Positions 1 through 8,892 of a stretch of DNA of 64,000 nucleotides are shown here, in pieces. The stretch spans positions 65,275 through 129,274 of the forward strand of contig CAZVJW010000004.1 of the NCBI GenBank assembly GCA_964627535.1, read 5' to 3'. A model generated the notes under the pieces. It made no database searches, was not told the DNA's origin, and saw only the letters and a program-made list of their open reading frames with translations. Position numbers and translations under genes: made by a program. The DNA is from UBA1447 sp964627535 (lineage in GTDB: Bacteria; Bacillota; Clostridia; Oscillospirales; Acutalibacteraceae). Positions within the stretch are counted from its first letter, which is position 1. The number at the start of each line of letters is the position of its first letter.

Positions 1-1
1 T

Positions 2-1726
2 TTTCAGGCGCAGGAAGTCGGGTTTATGCTTGCGCTGATGCGGATACTGGATAATCCCATTCAGGATGTGCCGCTTTTAACCGTTTTGCTGTCACCGGTT
101 TTCGGCTTTACGCCGGATGACCTGGCAAAGCTGAGGATAAACGAAAAACGCGCACCGCTTTATAACTGCCTGCTTTCGGCTCAGCGGAAGGGAAATGAAA
201 AGTGTATTGATTTCCTAACGCAAATCGAATCGTTCCGCCGCCTGAGCTCAACCCTTTCGGCAGGTGAGCTTGTCCGAAGACTCTTGGAGGAAACGGGCTA
301 TCTGGCGATAGCCGGGGCAATGAGCAATGGCTCCCGGCGCCGGGCAAATCTTCACCTGCTGCTGGATTATGCCAACAAGTATGAGGCCGCAGGGCATATC
401 GGGCTTTCCGGTTTTATAAGGTTTATTGACAAACTTGACAAAACTGAAGGTGACCTGTCCGCTGCCATGGAGCTTTCCGAAGCGGCCAATGTGGTAAGAG
501 TGATGAGTATTCATAAAAGCAAGGGGCTGGAGTTCCCGGTTTGCATTCTTTCGAATTGCTCCGCTAATTTCAATACAGATTCACAAAAGGGCAATATCGT
601 TATTAACACGCGTGCGGGTATCGGGATGCGGCGAAGGGATATCAAAACCTTCAGGCAGTTTGATACCGTAAGCCGCCGCGCGGCAGCACTGGCTGCTGAG
701 CAGGTTGACCGGTCGGAGGAGCTGAGGGTGCTCTATGTCGCTTTAACAAGAGCCAAAGAACGGCTGATAACAGTCATGAGCATCAAAAATCCGGAGAACA
801 AACTATCATCCCTTGCAGGGTTAATTAACAATGACGAAAAAATAGCGCCTTTCGCGGTAAGAAACTGCACAAGCTTTGCCGATTGGATTTTAACAGCAGC
901 CCTTCGCCATCCGGATGCGAAACCGCTCAGGGATCTTGCAAGTGCCGATTCATCCATATCGGTCCCGGCGGACTTTGCGCTGAAAGTCATTTGCAAAAAA
1001 GAAGAAACCGTTGCCGAACAGGATGAAAACAACGAGATGAATACAAAACCCGATGCCGTGCTGCTCGAAGAAATCAAAAACAGGCTTTCATATGTTTACC
1101 CGTATGAGGCGCTTTCGGCGGTTGTGGCAAAACGCGCGGCTTCGGAACTGGAGGAGCACGGCATCAACAGGGAATATTTTGCCGCCTCACGCCCGGCGTT
1201 TTTAGACAAGGGCGGGCTGACTCCGGCGCAGCGCGGCACGGCTATTCATAAGTATATGCAGTATGCAGATTATACAAATGCCCAAAGCGATGCCGACGCG
1301 GAGCGTGACCGCCTTATGGAAGCAGGCTTTTTAACCGAACTTGAGGGCGCTGCGGTTGATCTTGCGAAAATAAACGTTTTTTTCCGGAGCTCTTTGGCAA
1401 GCCGGATTTTCAGTGCCGAAAAACTGATGAGAGAGCAGAAGTTTACGGTAAGAATTCCCGCGCGTGAGCTTTACCCAGATTTGCCCGAAAACGCACAAAA
1501 TGAATTTGTTGTGGTGCAGGGGATTGCCGACTGCGCATTTGTTGAAAACGGCGAACTTGTTATTTTGGATTATAAAACGGACAGAGGAGTCACCCCGGAA
1601 ATCCTCGCCGAGCGCTACACCGGCCAGCTCGCTATCTACCGCCGCGCGCTGGAGGAATGCCTGGAGATGAAGGTGAAAGAAGCGCTGCTGTATTCGTTTG
1701 AGCTGGAATTGATGGTGTCAGTTTAA
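2..1726 (+). CDS. addA: ATP-dependent helicase/nuclease subunit A, C-terminal part (5' end outside window)
   Basis: The reading frame is open from base 2, so the gene starts before the window; about 574 C-terminal residues of a protein that is normally about 1200 aa are present. It contains the end of a UvrD/Rep-type helicase: a motif V-like VMSIHKSKGLEF (about residue 172 counted from base 2) and a motif VI-like LYVALTRAKERL (about residue 243). A PD-(D/E)XK nuclease follows, with GTAIHKYM, then GIADCAF and ILDYKTD near the end; the DYK signature carries metal-binding and catalytic residues. In the AddAB complex this subunit unwinds and degrades double-strand ends for recombination repair in the cytoplasm. 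The partner addB would be expected just upstream and is not visible. Identification as AddA rather than another UvrD-family nuclease rests on the helicase-nuclease fusion and its order. Confidence 0.93.
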   Translation, partial: FQAQEVGFMLALMRILDNPIQDVPLLTVLLSPVFGFTPDDLAKLRINEKRAPLYNCLLSAQRKGNEKCIDFLTQIESFRRLSSTLSAGELVRRLLEETGYLAIAGAMSNGSRRRANLHLLLDYANKYEAAGHIGLSGFIRFIDKLDKTEGDLSAAMELSEAANVVRVMSIHKSKGLEFPVCILSNCSANFNTDSQKGNIVINTRAGIGMRRRDIKTFRQFDTVSRRAAALAAEQVDRSEELRVLYVALTRAKERLITVMSIKNPENKLSSLAGLINNDEKIAPFAVRNCTSFADWILTAALRHPDAKPLRDLASADSSISVPADFALKVICKKEETVAEQDENNEMNTKPDAVLLEEIKNRLSYVYPYEALSAVVAKRAASELEEHGINREYFAASRPAFLDKGGLTPAQRGTAIHKYMQYADYTNAQSDADAERDRLMEAGFLTELEGAAVDLAKINVFFRSSLASRIFSAEKLMREQKFTVRIPARELYPDLPENAQNEFVVVQGIADCAFVENGELVILDYKTDRGVTPEILAERYTGQLAIYRRALEECLEMKVKEALLYSFELELMVSV

Positions 1727-1787
1727 TGCTCCCGCAACAAAACCTCACGCAACAGCATATATAAAAAACAGTATGTAAAAAAAACAC

Positions 1788-1816
1788 TTGCATTCACATC
1801 CTTATTGTGTTAAAAT
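1788..1816 (+). promoter_or_regulatory. Sigma-A type promoter of rpmE
   Basis: TTGCAT at 1788-1793 and TAAAAT at 1811-1816 are separated by 17 bp, with a TG extended -10 dinucleotide. The expected transcript start is about 1823, 35 bases before the rpmE start codon. This is a motif match only. Confidence 0.7.
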
Positions 1817-1857
1817 CCATTTGCTTATAATACCCAACCAATAAAGAGGTGACAGAA

Positions 1858-2073
1858 ATGAAGGAAGGAATCCATCCCAAATACGAAAAGACAAGCATCC
1901 ACTGCGCTTGCGGCGAAGTTATTGATACCGCATCGACAAGGCAGAATATGCGTGTTGACATTTGCTCCAAGTGCCATCCGTTTTTTACCGGCAAGCAAAA
2001 GCTTGTTGATACCGGCGGACGGGTAGACCGCTTTAAAAAGCGCTTCAACATTCAGTCAAGCGAAACGGAATAA
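1858..2073 (+). CDS. rpmE: 50S ribosomal protein L31
   Basis: A 71-residue protein beginning MKEGIHPKYEK, which matches the usual L31 start. It has a CAC pair near residue 17 and a CSKCHPFFTG segment, so it is the zinc-binding (C+) form of L31, followed by the typical GGRVDRFKKRF end. L31 sits on the central protuberance of the large subunit. The ATG at 1858 follows an AAAGAGGTG ribosome site; an in-frame GTG at 1849 lies inside that site and is unlikely to be the start. The gene has its own promoter at 1788-1816 and a terminator at 2082-2109, so it is probably monocistronic. Presence of the C+ form suggests that a zinc-free paralogue, if any, is elsewhere. Confidence 0.96.
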   Translation: MKEGIHPKYEKTSIHCACGEVIDTASTRQNMRVDICSKCHPFFTGKQKLVDTGGRVDRFKKRFNIQSSETE

Positions 2074-2081
2074 CAAAAACG

Positions 2082-2109
2082 GACGGTGCACTGCACCGTC
2101 TGATTTTTT
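2082..2109 (+). terminator. Rho-independent terminator after rpmE
   Basis: An 8-bp perfect stem (GACGGTGC/GCACCGTC) with a 3-base loop is followed by a T-rich run (GATTTTTTC). It lies 8 bases after the rpmE stop codon. Confidence 0.85.
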
Positions 2110-2118
2110 CTAAAGGTT

Positions 2119-2143
2119 AACTGTTTTTTAAAAGGGATTAGTA
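2119..2143 (-). repeat. Repeat C fragment (copy 1)
   Basis: The reverse complement reads TACTAATCCCTTTTAAAAAA and resembles the segment at 48270-48295, sharing TACTAATCCC followed by T/A tracts. It ends in the same TACTA sequence as families A, B and X. It is a short partial match, so this is a tentative repeat. Confidence 0.4.
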
Positions 2144-2291
2144 TTGGGCGACCGAGAGGTAAACTTGAAATCTTTTACCATAGGCAACCGAGAGGATGGT
2201 TTCGTTCTCCAGCTTCTTCTCCATTTCTTCCCGCGGCGAAGCCGCATTTTTCCACTTCCTCTCCATATCCCACGAATTAAGGGGTGAACGC

Positions 2292-2918
2292 ATGGATTAC
2301 AAAACCGTTGCCCGCACAGCGCAGGCCGAATTCACCGTCAAACGCTCCCGATTCATCGGGCATATCATGCCGGTAACCTCGCAGGAGCAAGCGCTTGAAT
2401 TCATCGCCGGGATCAAAACAAAACATTGGGACGCGACCCACAATGTTTACGCCTATATGCTCCGGGAAGGGCAGACGAGGCGGTATTCCGATGACGGCGA
2501 GCCGCAGGGAACCGCCGGAGTCCCGGTACTTGATGTGCTGCTGAAAGAAAACCTGACGGACTGCGCCGTCGTTGTCACCCGTTATTTCGGCGGAGTGATG
2601 CTCGGCGCGGGCGGGCTTGTGCGAGCGTATTCCCATGCCGCGAAAATCGCCGTTGACGCGGGCGGGATAATCACCATGTCACTTTGCGCCTTATTGAAAA
2701 TTAACTGCGACTATCATTTGTACGGCAGGCTTTCCTCGCTCATCCCGGAACTCGGCGGGGCAATGGAGGATACCGTCTTCGCCGATGCGGTTACCGTCAC
2801 CGCCCGCGTACCGCTCGAACAGCTTGAAATGTTTGACGCGAAACTTACCGATTTAAGTTTAGGGCGCGTTATAAGCGAAAAAACAGGAGAAATTTTTGCG
2901 GAAACAAAAATAAAATAA
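2292..2918 (+). CDS. YigZ/IMPACT family protein
   Basis: A 208-residue protein of the YigZ (UPF0029/IMPACT) family. The N-terminal Impact domain shows the family hallmarks: SRFIGHIMP, then DATHNVYAYMLRE, YSDDGEPQGTAG and VTRYFGGVMLGAGGLVRAY. A C-terminal alpha-beta domain of about 65 residues follows (DUF1949-like). Related YigZ proteins adopt a fold like the EF-G domain IV region and are thought to act in translation or stress responses, but the bacterial function is not settled. The start at ATG 2292 is preceded by AAGGGGTGA at good spacing; an in-frame upstream extension to 2196 has no ribosome site and low-complexity sequence. It stands alone between the rpmE terminator and repeat element A1. 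Confidence 0.88.
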   Translation: MDYKTVARTAQAEFTVKRSRFIGHIMPVTSQEQALEFIAGIKTKHWDATHNVYAYMLREGQTRRYSDDGEPQGTAGVPVLDVLLKENLTDCAVVVTRYFGGVMLGAGGLVRAYSHAAKIAVDAGGIITMSLCALLKINCDYHLYGRLSSLIPELGGAMEDTVFADAVTVTARVPLEQLEMFDAKLTDLSLGRVISEKTGEIFAETKIK

Positions 2919-2990
2919 ATATTTATATTAATAAAGGGATTTGTCTTTGTTGTGCGTATATAGCTTATGAAGACATTTTTTTGCAATTAA

Positions 2991-3146
2991 TACTAACCAC
3001 CGATAAAACGCATTGAATCTTAGCGGTCTTTTTTGCGCCGTACTGCGTTGTCCTCCTTGCCTTGCGACAGCAAAGCATCGTCGTCCGCCTTGTACCGCAC
3101 AAAAAATCATCGCAAATCTAACAACGCTTTTCATCGCCGATTAGTA
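2991..3146 (+). repeat. Dispersed element A, copy 1 (156 bp, inverted ends)
   Basis: Nearly identical, in reverse orientation and at the same length, to 56698-56853, with about six differences over 156 bp. The ends form imperfect terminal inverted repeats (TACTAACCACCGAT against TACTAATCGGCGAT, continuing weakly for about 26 bp). No conserved reading frame is present: frames open here are interrupted in copy 2. It resembles a MITE-like non-autonomous element. Its right end lies 19 bp before the dgt start codon, directly against the ribosome site. Confidence 0.85.
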
Positions 3147-3164
3147 TAAAGGGGGGTGAGACTC

Positions 3165-4190
3165 TTGGAAAAATCCATAAGAGAAGGAACCTGGGAACTT
3201 GAACGGTTAACCCTGTCGCCCCGCGCGGCTTTTTCGGAAAACAGCCGCGGCAGGCAATTTCCGCAGGAGGAATGCTATGTCCGCACAGCTTTTCAGCGTG
3301 ACAGAGACCGTATCATCCACTGCAACTCTTTCAGGCGCTTAAAACATAAAACACAGGTTTTTCTATCGCCGGAGGGCGACCATTACCGCACCCGCCTGAC
3401 CCATACCCTTGAAGTTTCGCAAATCGCCAGAACCATCGCAAAGGCGCTGCGGCTTAATGAGGATTTGACAGAGGCTATCGCTCTGGGGCATGATTTGGGG
3501 CATACGCCATTCGGCCACGCCGGTGAAAGGGCTCTCAACGAGGTTTATCCGGGCGGTTTCAAGCATTATCAGCAAAGCCTGCGGGTTGTCGATCTTTTAG
3601 AAAACGACGGCAGGGGCTTAAATCTAACTTATGAAGTCAGAAACGGCATTGAAATGCATACCAATGGCGATGCCGATACTCTTGAGGGTAAAATTGTAAG
3701 GCTGTCTGACAGAATTGCTTATATCAACCACGATATTGACGATGCAATCAACGCCAATGTGTTGCTGGAAAGTGATATTCCCTATGATTTACGGGTTAAG
3801 CTGGGGATGACAAAATCAAAGAGAATTAATACCCTTGTCATATCCGCTATAAAAAACAGTTTTTATGATATTTGCCTGGGCGATGATGCCAAGGATGCGT
3901 TCGAAGAACTTCATAAGTTTATGTTTGAAAATGTATATAAAAACAAGGATTGCAAAAGCGAAGAACCGAAGGCGATTGAGTTGGTGACCTGGCTTTACAA
4001 TTATTTTAAAAAGAATTCTTCCAGGCTGCCGCCGAACTTTAGAGAAATTGCGGATTCGGAAGGAGCCGAGCGCGCTGCCTGCGATTATATTGCCGGTATG
4101 ACGGACAGATATGCGGTTAAAACATTCAATGAACTGTTTGTCCCAAAATCATGGTCATACGATGATGAAGAAAGACGCCCCGCCCGTTAA
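3165..4190 (+). CDS. dgt: dGTPase-like deoxyguanosinetriphosphate triphosphohydrolase (HD domain)
   Basis: A 341-residue HD-superfamily protein of the dGTPase family, which cleaves dNTPs to nucleoside and triphosphate. Metal ligands are visible: the H of RTRLTHTLEVSQ, the HD of GHDLGHTPFGHAGE and the later D of RLSDRIAYINHD. FRRLKHKTQVF and FLSPEGDHYRTR are family signatures. The start is probably TTG 3165 (MEKSIREG), 6 bases after GGGGGGTGA; an alternative GTG at 3156 overlaps that ribosome site. It is followed at 56 bp by dnaG and then rpoD, a gene order common in Clostridia, which suggests co-transcription. Biochemical specificity (dGTP or other dNTP) cannot be read from sequence. Confidence 0.9.
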   Translation: MEKSIREGTWELERLTLSPRAAFSENSRGRQFPQEECYVRTAFQRDRDRIIHCNSFRRLKHKTQVFLSPEGDHYRTRLTHTLEVSQIARTIAKALRLNEDLTEAIALGHDLGHTPFGHAGERALNEVYPGGFKHYQQSLRVVDLLENDGRGLNLTYEVRNGIEMHTNGDADTLEGKIVRLSDRIAYINHDIDDAINANVLLESDIPYDLRVKLGMTKSKRINTLVISAIKNSFYDICLGDDAKDAFEELHKFMFENVYKNKDCKSEEPKAIELVTWLYNYFKKNSSRLPPNFREIADSEGAERAACDYIAGMTDRYAVKTFNELFVPKSWSYDDEERRPAR

Positions 4191-4213
4191 CCGGGTAACC
4201 TGTTAACCCGGTT
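4189..4213 (+). other. Inverted repeat between dgt and dnaG
   Basis: AACCGGGTAAC and GTTAACCCGGTT can pair, and the neighbouring GGTTACC at 4211-4217 offers a competing arm. The hairpin starts at the dgt stop codon and ends about 30 bases before the dnaG start. No T-run follows, so it is not a simple terminator; it may be a processing or attenuating structure. Confidence 0.45.
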
Positions 4214-4245
4214 ACCGGGGAACATGCCTGAAAGGTGTTGACAGT

Positions 4246-6012
4246 ATGGCAATCAGCGATGAATTCCTGCAGGAACTTCGTGAAAGAATCGATATCGAAA
4301 CGGTTATATCGCCTTATGTCAACCTGCGCCGGCGGGGCAGATTGCTTACCGGCTTGTGCCCTTTTCACAATGAAAAAACCCCGTCTTTCACGGTCTATTC
4401 CGACAGCCAATCGTTTTACTGCTTCGGCTGCGGAGCCGGCGGTGAGATAGTAACCTTCGTGCGGCGCATCGAAAACCTTGACTTTATCGAGGCGGTAAAA
4501 AGCCTTGCCCAAAAAGCGGGGCTTCAAATGCCGGAGGACGGATATGACGATACCCTTTCAAAGCAACGCGCTGCTATCCTTGCCGCCAACCGCGAGGCAG
4601 CAAGGTTCTATAACGAAACATTGATGAGCCCGCAAGGCAAACACGCGCTCGATTATCTCATAAACAGGGGAATGTCGCCGGCGATGATTAAACATTTCGG
4701 CGTGGGTTATGCGCCTGATTTGTGGGATGGGCTTCTCGGGCATATGCGTACTGCGGGCTGCGCAATAGCCGATTTGATAGAAGCAAATCTTATCAGAAAA
4801 AGCGCAAAAAACGACAAAGACTTTTTTTACGACAATTTCAAGAACCGGATAATGATACCGATAATCGACCTGCGCGGCAATATTATCGCCTTCGGTGGCA
4901 GGGTGCTGGACGATTCAAAACCGAAGTATATCAATACTTCCGATACGCTTGTTTACAAAAAGAGTCAAGGCGTTTTTGCGTTGAATTTCGCGAAAAACGG
5001 CAACAGCGGAAAGTTGATTTTGGCGGAAGGATATATGGATGTCATTGCTTTACACCAGGCAGGTTTTACAAATGCGGTTGCCTGCCTCGGTACAGCTTTT
5101 ACAAGGGAGCAGGCGCAGTTGATTTCGCGTTATGCAACAGAGGTGGTTTTAGCCTACGATTCCGATGAAGCCGGACAGGAAGCCACTAAAAAGGCAATAA
5201 CTGTTTTGAGCCAAACGGGTGTAAAAATACATGTGCTCACACTCGCCGGAGGCAAAGACCCCGATGAGATCATTAAAAAACATGGCCGGGAGCGTTTCCA
5301 AAATCTTTTGGACGGCGCCGCGAATGACATTGAATATAAACTCAACCGCGAGCGGGATAAGTACGATATAACCACCGATGACGGCAAGATGAATTTTTTG
5401 TATGCGGCTGTTGCTGTTCTGGCCGGGCTGCAAAGCCCGATTGAGGTTGACATTTACGCTTCAACCCTGTCGGAGGAATTAAAAGTCGGCAAGGAAGCAA
5501 TTCTAATACAGGTGAAGGATCTTAAAAGAAAGCAAGGACGGGGAAAGGACAGGGAAAGATTCAAAGCTGTTCAGCGCAGTACTTCCGGTTTTGGTGACAG
5601 AGTGAATCCGGAACGCCACAAAAACATGAAGGCAGCCAAGGCGGAAGAAACTCTTATTGCAACGCTTTTGAGAAGTCCGGATTTTTACAAAAAGATCAGC
5701 GCAAAAATAAAGCCGGATGATTTTATAACGGATTTCAACAGAAGAGTTTTTAACCTGCTTTATGAAAGGTTGAGCGAAGGAAAGGGAATTGATCTTACCC
5801 TTCTTGCCACCGGGTTTACGGGCGAAGAGATGGACAGGGTGACAAAGTTTTTTATTATGGGTTCGCAAATCAGCAACACCATAGCAGAGTGCGATGACTG
5901 TATAAATGTATTGAAAGAGGAAAAGATCAGACAGATTATAATCAATCCTGCCGAAACAAATGATGAGGAGTTTTTAAATCTGTTTAAAAATAAAAATTAT
6001 TCAGGCGAATAA
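4246..6012 (+). CDS. dnaG: DNA primase DnaG
   Basis: A 588-residue primase that makes RNA primers at the replication fork. The N-terminal CHCC zinc finger is visible (CPFHNEKTPSF then YCFGCGAGG, residues about 38-66). A catalytic core with a TOPRIM domain follows: LILAEGYMDVIAL (conserved Glu) and VLAYDSDEAGQEA (DxD-type acidic residues). The C-terminal part (about 430-588) is helical and fits the DnaB-helicase-binding domain. The ATG at 4246 is preceded by AAAGGTG. Length is normal for Firmicutes. It lies between dgt and rpoD in the classical macromolecular synthesis arrangement, 26 bp before rpoD. Confidence 0.97.
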   Translation: MAISDEFLQELRERIDIETVISPYVNLRRRGRLLTGLCPFHNEKTPSFTVYSDSQSFYCFGCGAGGEIVTFVRRIENLDFIEAVKSLAQKAGLQMPEDGYDDTLSKQRAAILAANREAARFYNETLMSPQGKHALDYLINRGMSPAMIKHFGVGYAPDLWDGLLGHMRTAGCAIADLIEANLIRKSAKNDKDFFYDNFKNRIMIPIIDLRGNIIAFGGRVLDDSKPKYINTSDTLVYKKSQGVFALNFAKNGNSGKLILAEGYMDVIALHQAGFTNAVACLGTAFTREQAQLISRYATEVVLAYDSDEAGQEATKKAITVLSQTGVKIHVLTLAGGKDPDEIIKKHGRERFQNLLDGAANDIEYKLNRERDKYDITTDDGKMNFLYAAVAVLAGLQSPIEVDIYASTLSEELKVGKEAILIQVKDLKRKQGRGKDRERFKAVQRSTSGFGDRVNPERHKNMKAAKAEETLIATLLRSPDFYKKISAKIKPDDFITDFNRRVFNLLYERLSEGKGIDLTLLATGFTGEEMDRVTKFFIMGSQISNTIAECDDCINVLKEEKIRQIIINPAETNDEEFLNLFKNKNYSGE

Positions 6013-6038
6013 ACTTATTGATATGAAGGAGATTGATC

Positions 6039-7127
6039 ATGGACGGTACGGAAAAGAAGTCAGCTGTAAAAGTGCTTTTGGAAAAGGGCAGATCAACAGG
6101 TAAACTTTCCACACAGGAAATTGACGCGGTTATTTTAGAAATGGATTATGACATAGAGGAACTTGATAAGCTCTATGACAGAATCGAAAGCGAAAGCATT
6201 GAAATTATCGATGACTTCGGAGATGCAATGCTTGACAGCCTGGCATTTGATTTGGAAATACCGAAATCAGGCGATATGAACGGTATTGAGAAAAACGCGG
6301 CGATGGACGACCCCGTAAAAGTATATTTAAAGGAAATCGGCAATGTCCCTCTGCTGTCTGCCGAGGAGGAAATTTCTCTTGCCCAGCGTATTACGGAGGA
6401 TGACCTCCCTGCAAAACAACGCCTTGCCGAGGCAAACCTGCGTTTAGTCGTCAGCATAGCAAAGCGTTATGTCGGCAGGGGAATGCAGTTTCTCGATTTG
6501 ATTCAGGAAGGAAATCTCGGGCTGATAAAAGCTGTTGACAAATTTGATTATACAAAAGGCTTTAAATTTTCCACCTATGCTACATGGTGGATCAGGCAGG
6601 CAATTACCAGAGCTATCGCCGACCAGGCGCGGACAATCCGCATCCCGGTGCATATGGTTGAAACAATCAATAAAGTAAAAAAGACAAACAGTTTACTCCT
6701 TCACCAAAACGGCAGAGACCCGACCGCGGAGGAAATAGCAGCAGAACTTGATATGACTGTTGAAAAGGTCCGCGAAATTCTGCGCGTTGCGCAGGAACCT
6801 GTTTCTCTGGAAACACCCATTGGCGAGGAGGAGGATAGCCACCTTGGCGACTTCATCCCCGATGACGACGCTCCGGCGCCGGCGGATGCCGCCTCCATGC
6901 TGCTTTTAAAAGAACAAATCAGCGATGTCCTGAAAACGCTGACAACAAGAGAAGAAAAGGTTCTTGCACTTCGTTTCGGACTTGTGGACGGCCAGTCGCA
7001 CACCCTAGAAGAGGTTGGCAAGGAATTTAATGTCACGAGGGAACGCATCCGGCAAATCGAGGCGAAAGCCCTTCGTAAACTCCGCCACCCAAGCAGAAGC
7101 AAAAGGCTCAGGGATTTCCTCGATTGA
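6039..7127 (+). CDS. rpoD: RNA polymerase primary sigma factor (sigma A)
   Basis: A 362-residue housekeeping sigma-70. Region 1.1 (about residues 5-55) is present. Region 1.2 is DDPVKVYLKEIG, and region 2 holds RLVVSIAKRYVGRGM, FLDLIQEGNLGLIKAVDKFD and the -10 recognition segment FSTYATWWIRQAITRAIADQ. Region 4 carries the helix-turn-helix LEEVGKEFNVTRERIRQIEA that reads the -35 box. The ATG at 6039 is 6 bases after GAAGGAGA; an in-frame TTG at 6033 is too close to that site. It is the third gene of dgt-dnaG-rpoD. The intact region 2.4 and 4.2 fit the many TTGACA/TATAAT promoters seen in this window. Confidence 0.97.
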   Translation: MDGTEKKSAVKVLLEKGRSTGKLSTQEIDAVILEMDYDIEELDKLYDRIESESIEIIDDFGDAMLDSLAFDLEIPKSGDMNGIEKNAAMDDPVKVYLKEIGNVPLLSAEEEISLAQRITEDDLPAKQRLAEANLRLVVSIAKRYVGRGMQFLDLIQEGNLGLIKAVDKFDYTKGFKFSTYATWWIRQAITRAIADQARTIRIPVHMVETINKVKKTNSLLLHQNGRDPTAEEIAAELDMTVEKVREILRVAQEPVSLETPIGEEEDSHLGDFIPDDDAPAPADAASMLLLKEQISDVLKTLTTREEKVLALRFGLVDGQSHTLEEVGKEFNVTRERIRQIEAKALRKLRHPSRSKRLRDFLD

Positions 7128-7137
7128 TATATTTTAG

Positions 7138-7166
7138 TGTAGGGGACGGGTCGTCCGTCCCGCAAA
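7138..7166 (+). repeat. Short palindromic GC-rich dispersed repeat, copy 1
   Basis: A 29-base sequence containing GGGACGG-GTCG-TCCGTCCC, identical to 32464-32492. It forms a hairpin but no T-run follows. It lies 10 bases after the rpoD stop codon. Confidence 0.75.
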
Positions 7167-7229
7167 GGTACATTCTTTAAAGGCGTTTTTTTAATTTTGA
7201 AACAAATATAAAGATATGTGAGTAAACTT

Positions 7230-8840
7230 ATGAGCGATGAATTGCAATTGGGTTCTACACAGGATGCCGGAGCGGATATCCCGGCAAACGGGGCAAATAT
7301 CGATGAACCTTCACCGCCGGCGGAGGATAATGAAAAGAAAAAATATCTGACTTTGCCCGAATATATATTGAATGTTTTAGTCGTCGGTTCTGACGGGCTC
7401 AAAGGAGCGCTAAGTGTCTGGAGCGGCATGGTGACCACAATATTTTTGAAACTGAGCCCCAAAGCATATGTCAACCTTGCGAATGTCAACACAGGGCTTT
7501 CGGTTTTTGTTCAATTCTACAACCTGTTTGCGGCAAGAATCTCGGATAGAATGACGAATCATAAAAGAACGGTCTATGCGCTTTTTGGTCCGGCCGCTGT
7601 CCTCGGAATTCTCGGAACGGTACCCATCGCGTTTATGTTTCCCGGCATGACGGATAATGTTAAAATTGCATATATTTGCACATTGGGTATATTAGGTTCG
7701 ATTATCAGCCCCTATTTGGGAAACGCCCAGAGCGTGTTGGGTATCAGAATGACACCGAGCTCAAGGGAAAGGGGCATTCTCGGCACGCTCAACAATACCA
7801 TCGGCAGCGCTGCCGGGAGCCTGACCGCCCCGGTGATGTCCTTGGTGATGCTGCTCTTCTCGGGGATAGTGCCTTACGAAAAGGGCTCCAATTCAGCGAA
7901 TGCCTATTATTTGTTTTACGGAACAATCCTTTTTACAATAATTTCGATGACGCTGTCTGTAATCTTTACCCGTGTCAGGCAGGTAAGAATTCCTGCTCCG
8001 ATAAAGGACCCTTCCGAGAAACCTTCAAACCTGTTGGGTGTTACGAAATCGATTCTTAAAAACAGGCCTTTGGTTTTGAAAAAAGTTTCCGGAATGCTGG
8101 GGGGATGGTCGGGTATTGGCAGTTCGGCATTTTCCCTGTTAGTCACCAAGTATTATCAGGGAATCGCGCTTAATTTATTCGGGTATCATTACAAGCCCAG
8201 TCTCGGTATGCTTTTCTTTATGTTTTCGCTGACCCAGACTGTTCCTTCGGTTATATCTTTATCCATAACTCCGTTTTTAAGAAAAAGGTTCTCGGACAAA
8301 GCGCTTAATATTTTTCAAATGAGTTGGTATTTGGCGGGCAGCCTGGTGTCGCTTGTAGGGCTTTCAGGCATTTTCTTTACTGTGCCGATGCAGCAAAAGT
8401 ATTGGATTCAAATGTTTTGCTATCATTGGAACGGCTGGGCTTTTGGGCTTAATGTTTGCGGCGGTGTCATGGATTTGGAACTGCTCGATTATTCGGAATG
8501 GCAGACCGGCGAAAGAAACGAATGCACTTTTGGGTACTTAACCGGTCTTTTTCATTGGATTTTTACTTTGCCTACAGGCATTGTCGGTGCTCGCTTGCTG
8601 ATAAAGACGGGGTATAGAACAGACCGGCCAGAAGCCCCGATAACGCCTATGGTGACCAATAACCTTTTTCGTTTATTCACTTTAGCACCGCTGTTCGGAC
8701 AAATTCTTACGCTGATACCCATGCTGTTTTACGATTTCAGCGGTGATAAGAGAAAACGCGTTATGGATGAATTACAGGCAAGGAGAGAAAAAATACAAAA
8801 AGAAGACAGCCTGAAGGCGGGAAATGAAGCATCCGTTTAA
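7230..8840 (+). CDS. MFS/GPH-type sugar:cation symporter-like membrane transporter
   Basis: A 536-residue polytopic membrane protein with about 12 hydrophobic segments between residues 50 and 510 and a charged, disordered N-terminus. It resembles the MFS_2/GPH family (melibiose carrier-like): an ARISDRMTNHKR loop after the second or third helix corresponds to the conserved MFS loop, and RMTPSSRERG matches a cytoplasmic loop typical of that family. A solute symport role, probably sugar or glycoside with a cation, is inferred. The ATG at 7230 has only a weak ribosome site; GTG 7218 is an alternative. It follows rpoD by 102 bp, with the GC-rich repeat in between, so it may be transcribed separately. 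No sugar enzyme adjoins it, and the substrate is unknown. Confidence 0.7.
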   Translation: MSDELQLGSTQDAGADIPANGANIDEPSPPAEDNEKKKYLTLPEYILNVLVVGSDGLKGALSVWSGMVTTIFLKLSPKAYVNLANVNTGLSVFVQFYNLFAARISDRMTNHKRTVYALFGPAAVLGILGTVPIAFMFPGMTDNVKIAYICTLGILGSIISPYLGNAQSVLGIRMTPSSRERGILGTLNNTIGSAAGSLTAPVMSLVMLLFSGIVPYEKGSNSANAYYLFYGTILFTIISMTLSVIFTRVRQVRIPAPIKDPSEKPSNLLGVTKSILKNRPLVLKKVSGMLGGWSGIGSSAFSLLVTKYYQGIALNLFGYHYKPSLGMLFFMFSLTQTVPSVISLSITPFLRKRFSDKALNIFQMSWYLAGSLVSLVGLSGIFFTVPMQQKYWIQMFCYHWNGWAFGLNVCGGVMDLELLDYSEWQTGERNECTFGYLTGLFHWIFTLPTGIVGARLLIKTGYRTDRPEAPITPMVTNNLFRLFTLAPLFGQILTLIPMLFYDFSGDKRKRVMDELQARREKIQKEDSLKAGNEASV

Positions 8841-8892
8841 CAATATAATTTTAGTAATATATATGTTACCGTATTCAAACATCGGCGATTAA

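Noticed and set aside
2928..3134. 68-codon minus-strand frame inside element A1
   Set aside because: The same frame in copy A2 is stopped early, so it is not under coding selection.
7138..7166. GC-rich palindrome as terminator of rpoD
   Set aside because: No T-run after the stem, and an identical copy lies within another operon.
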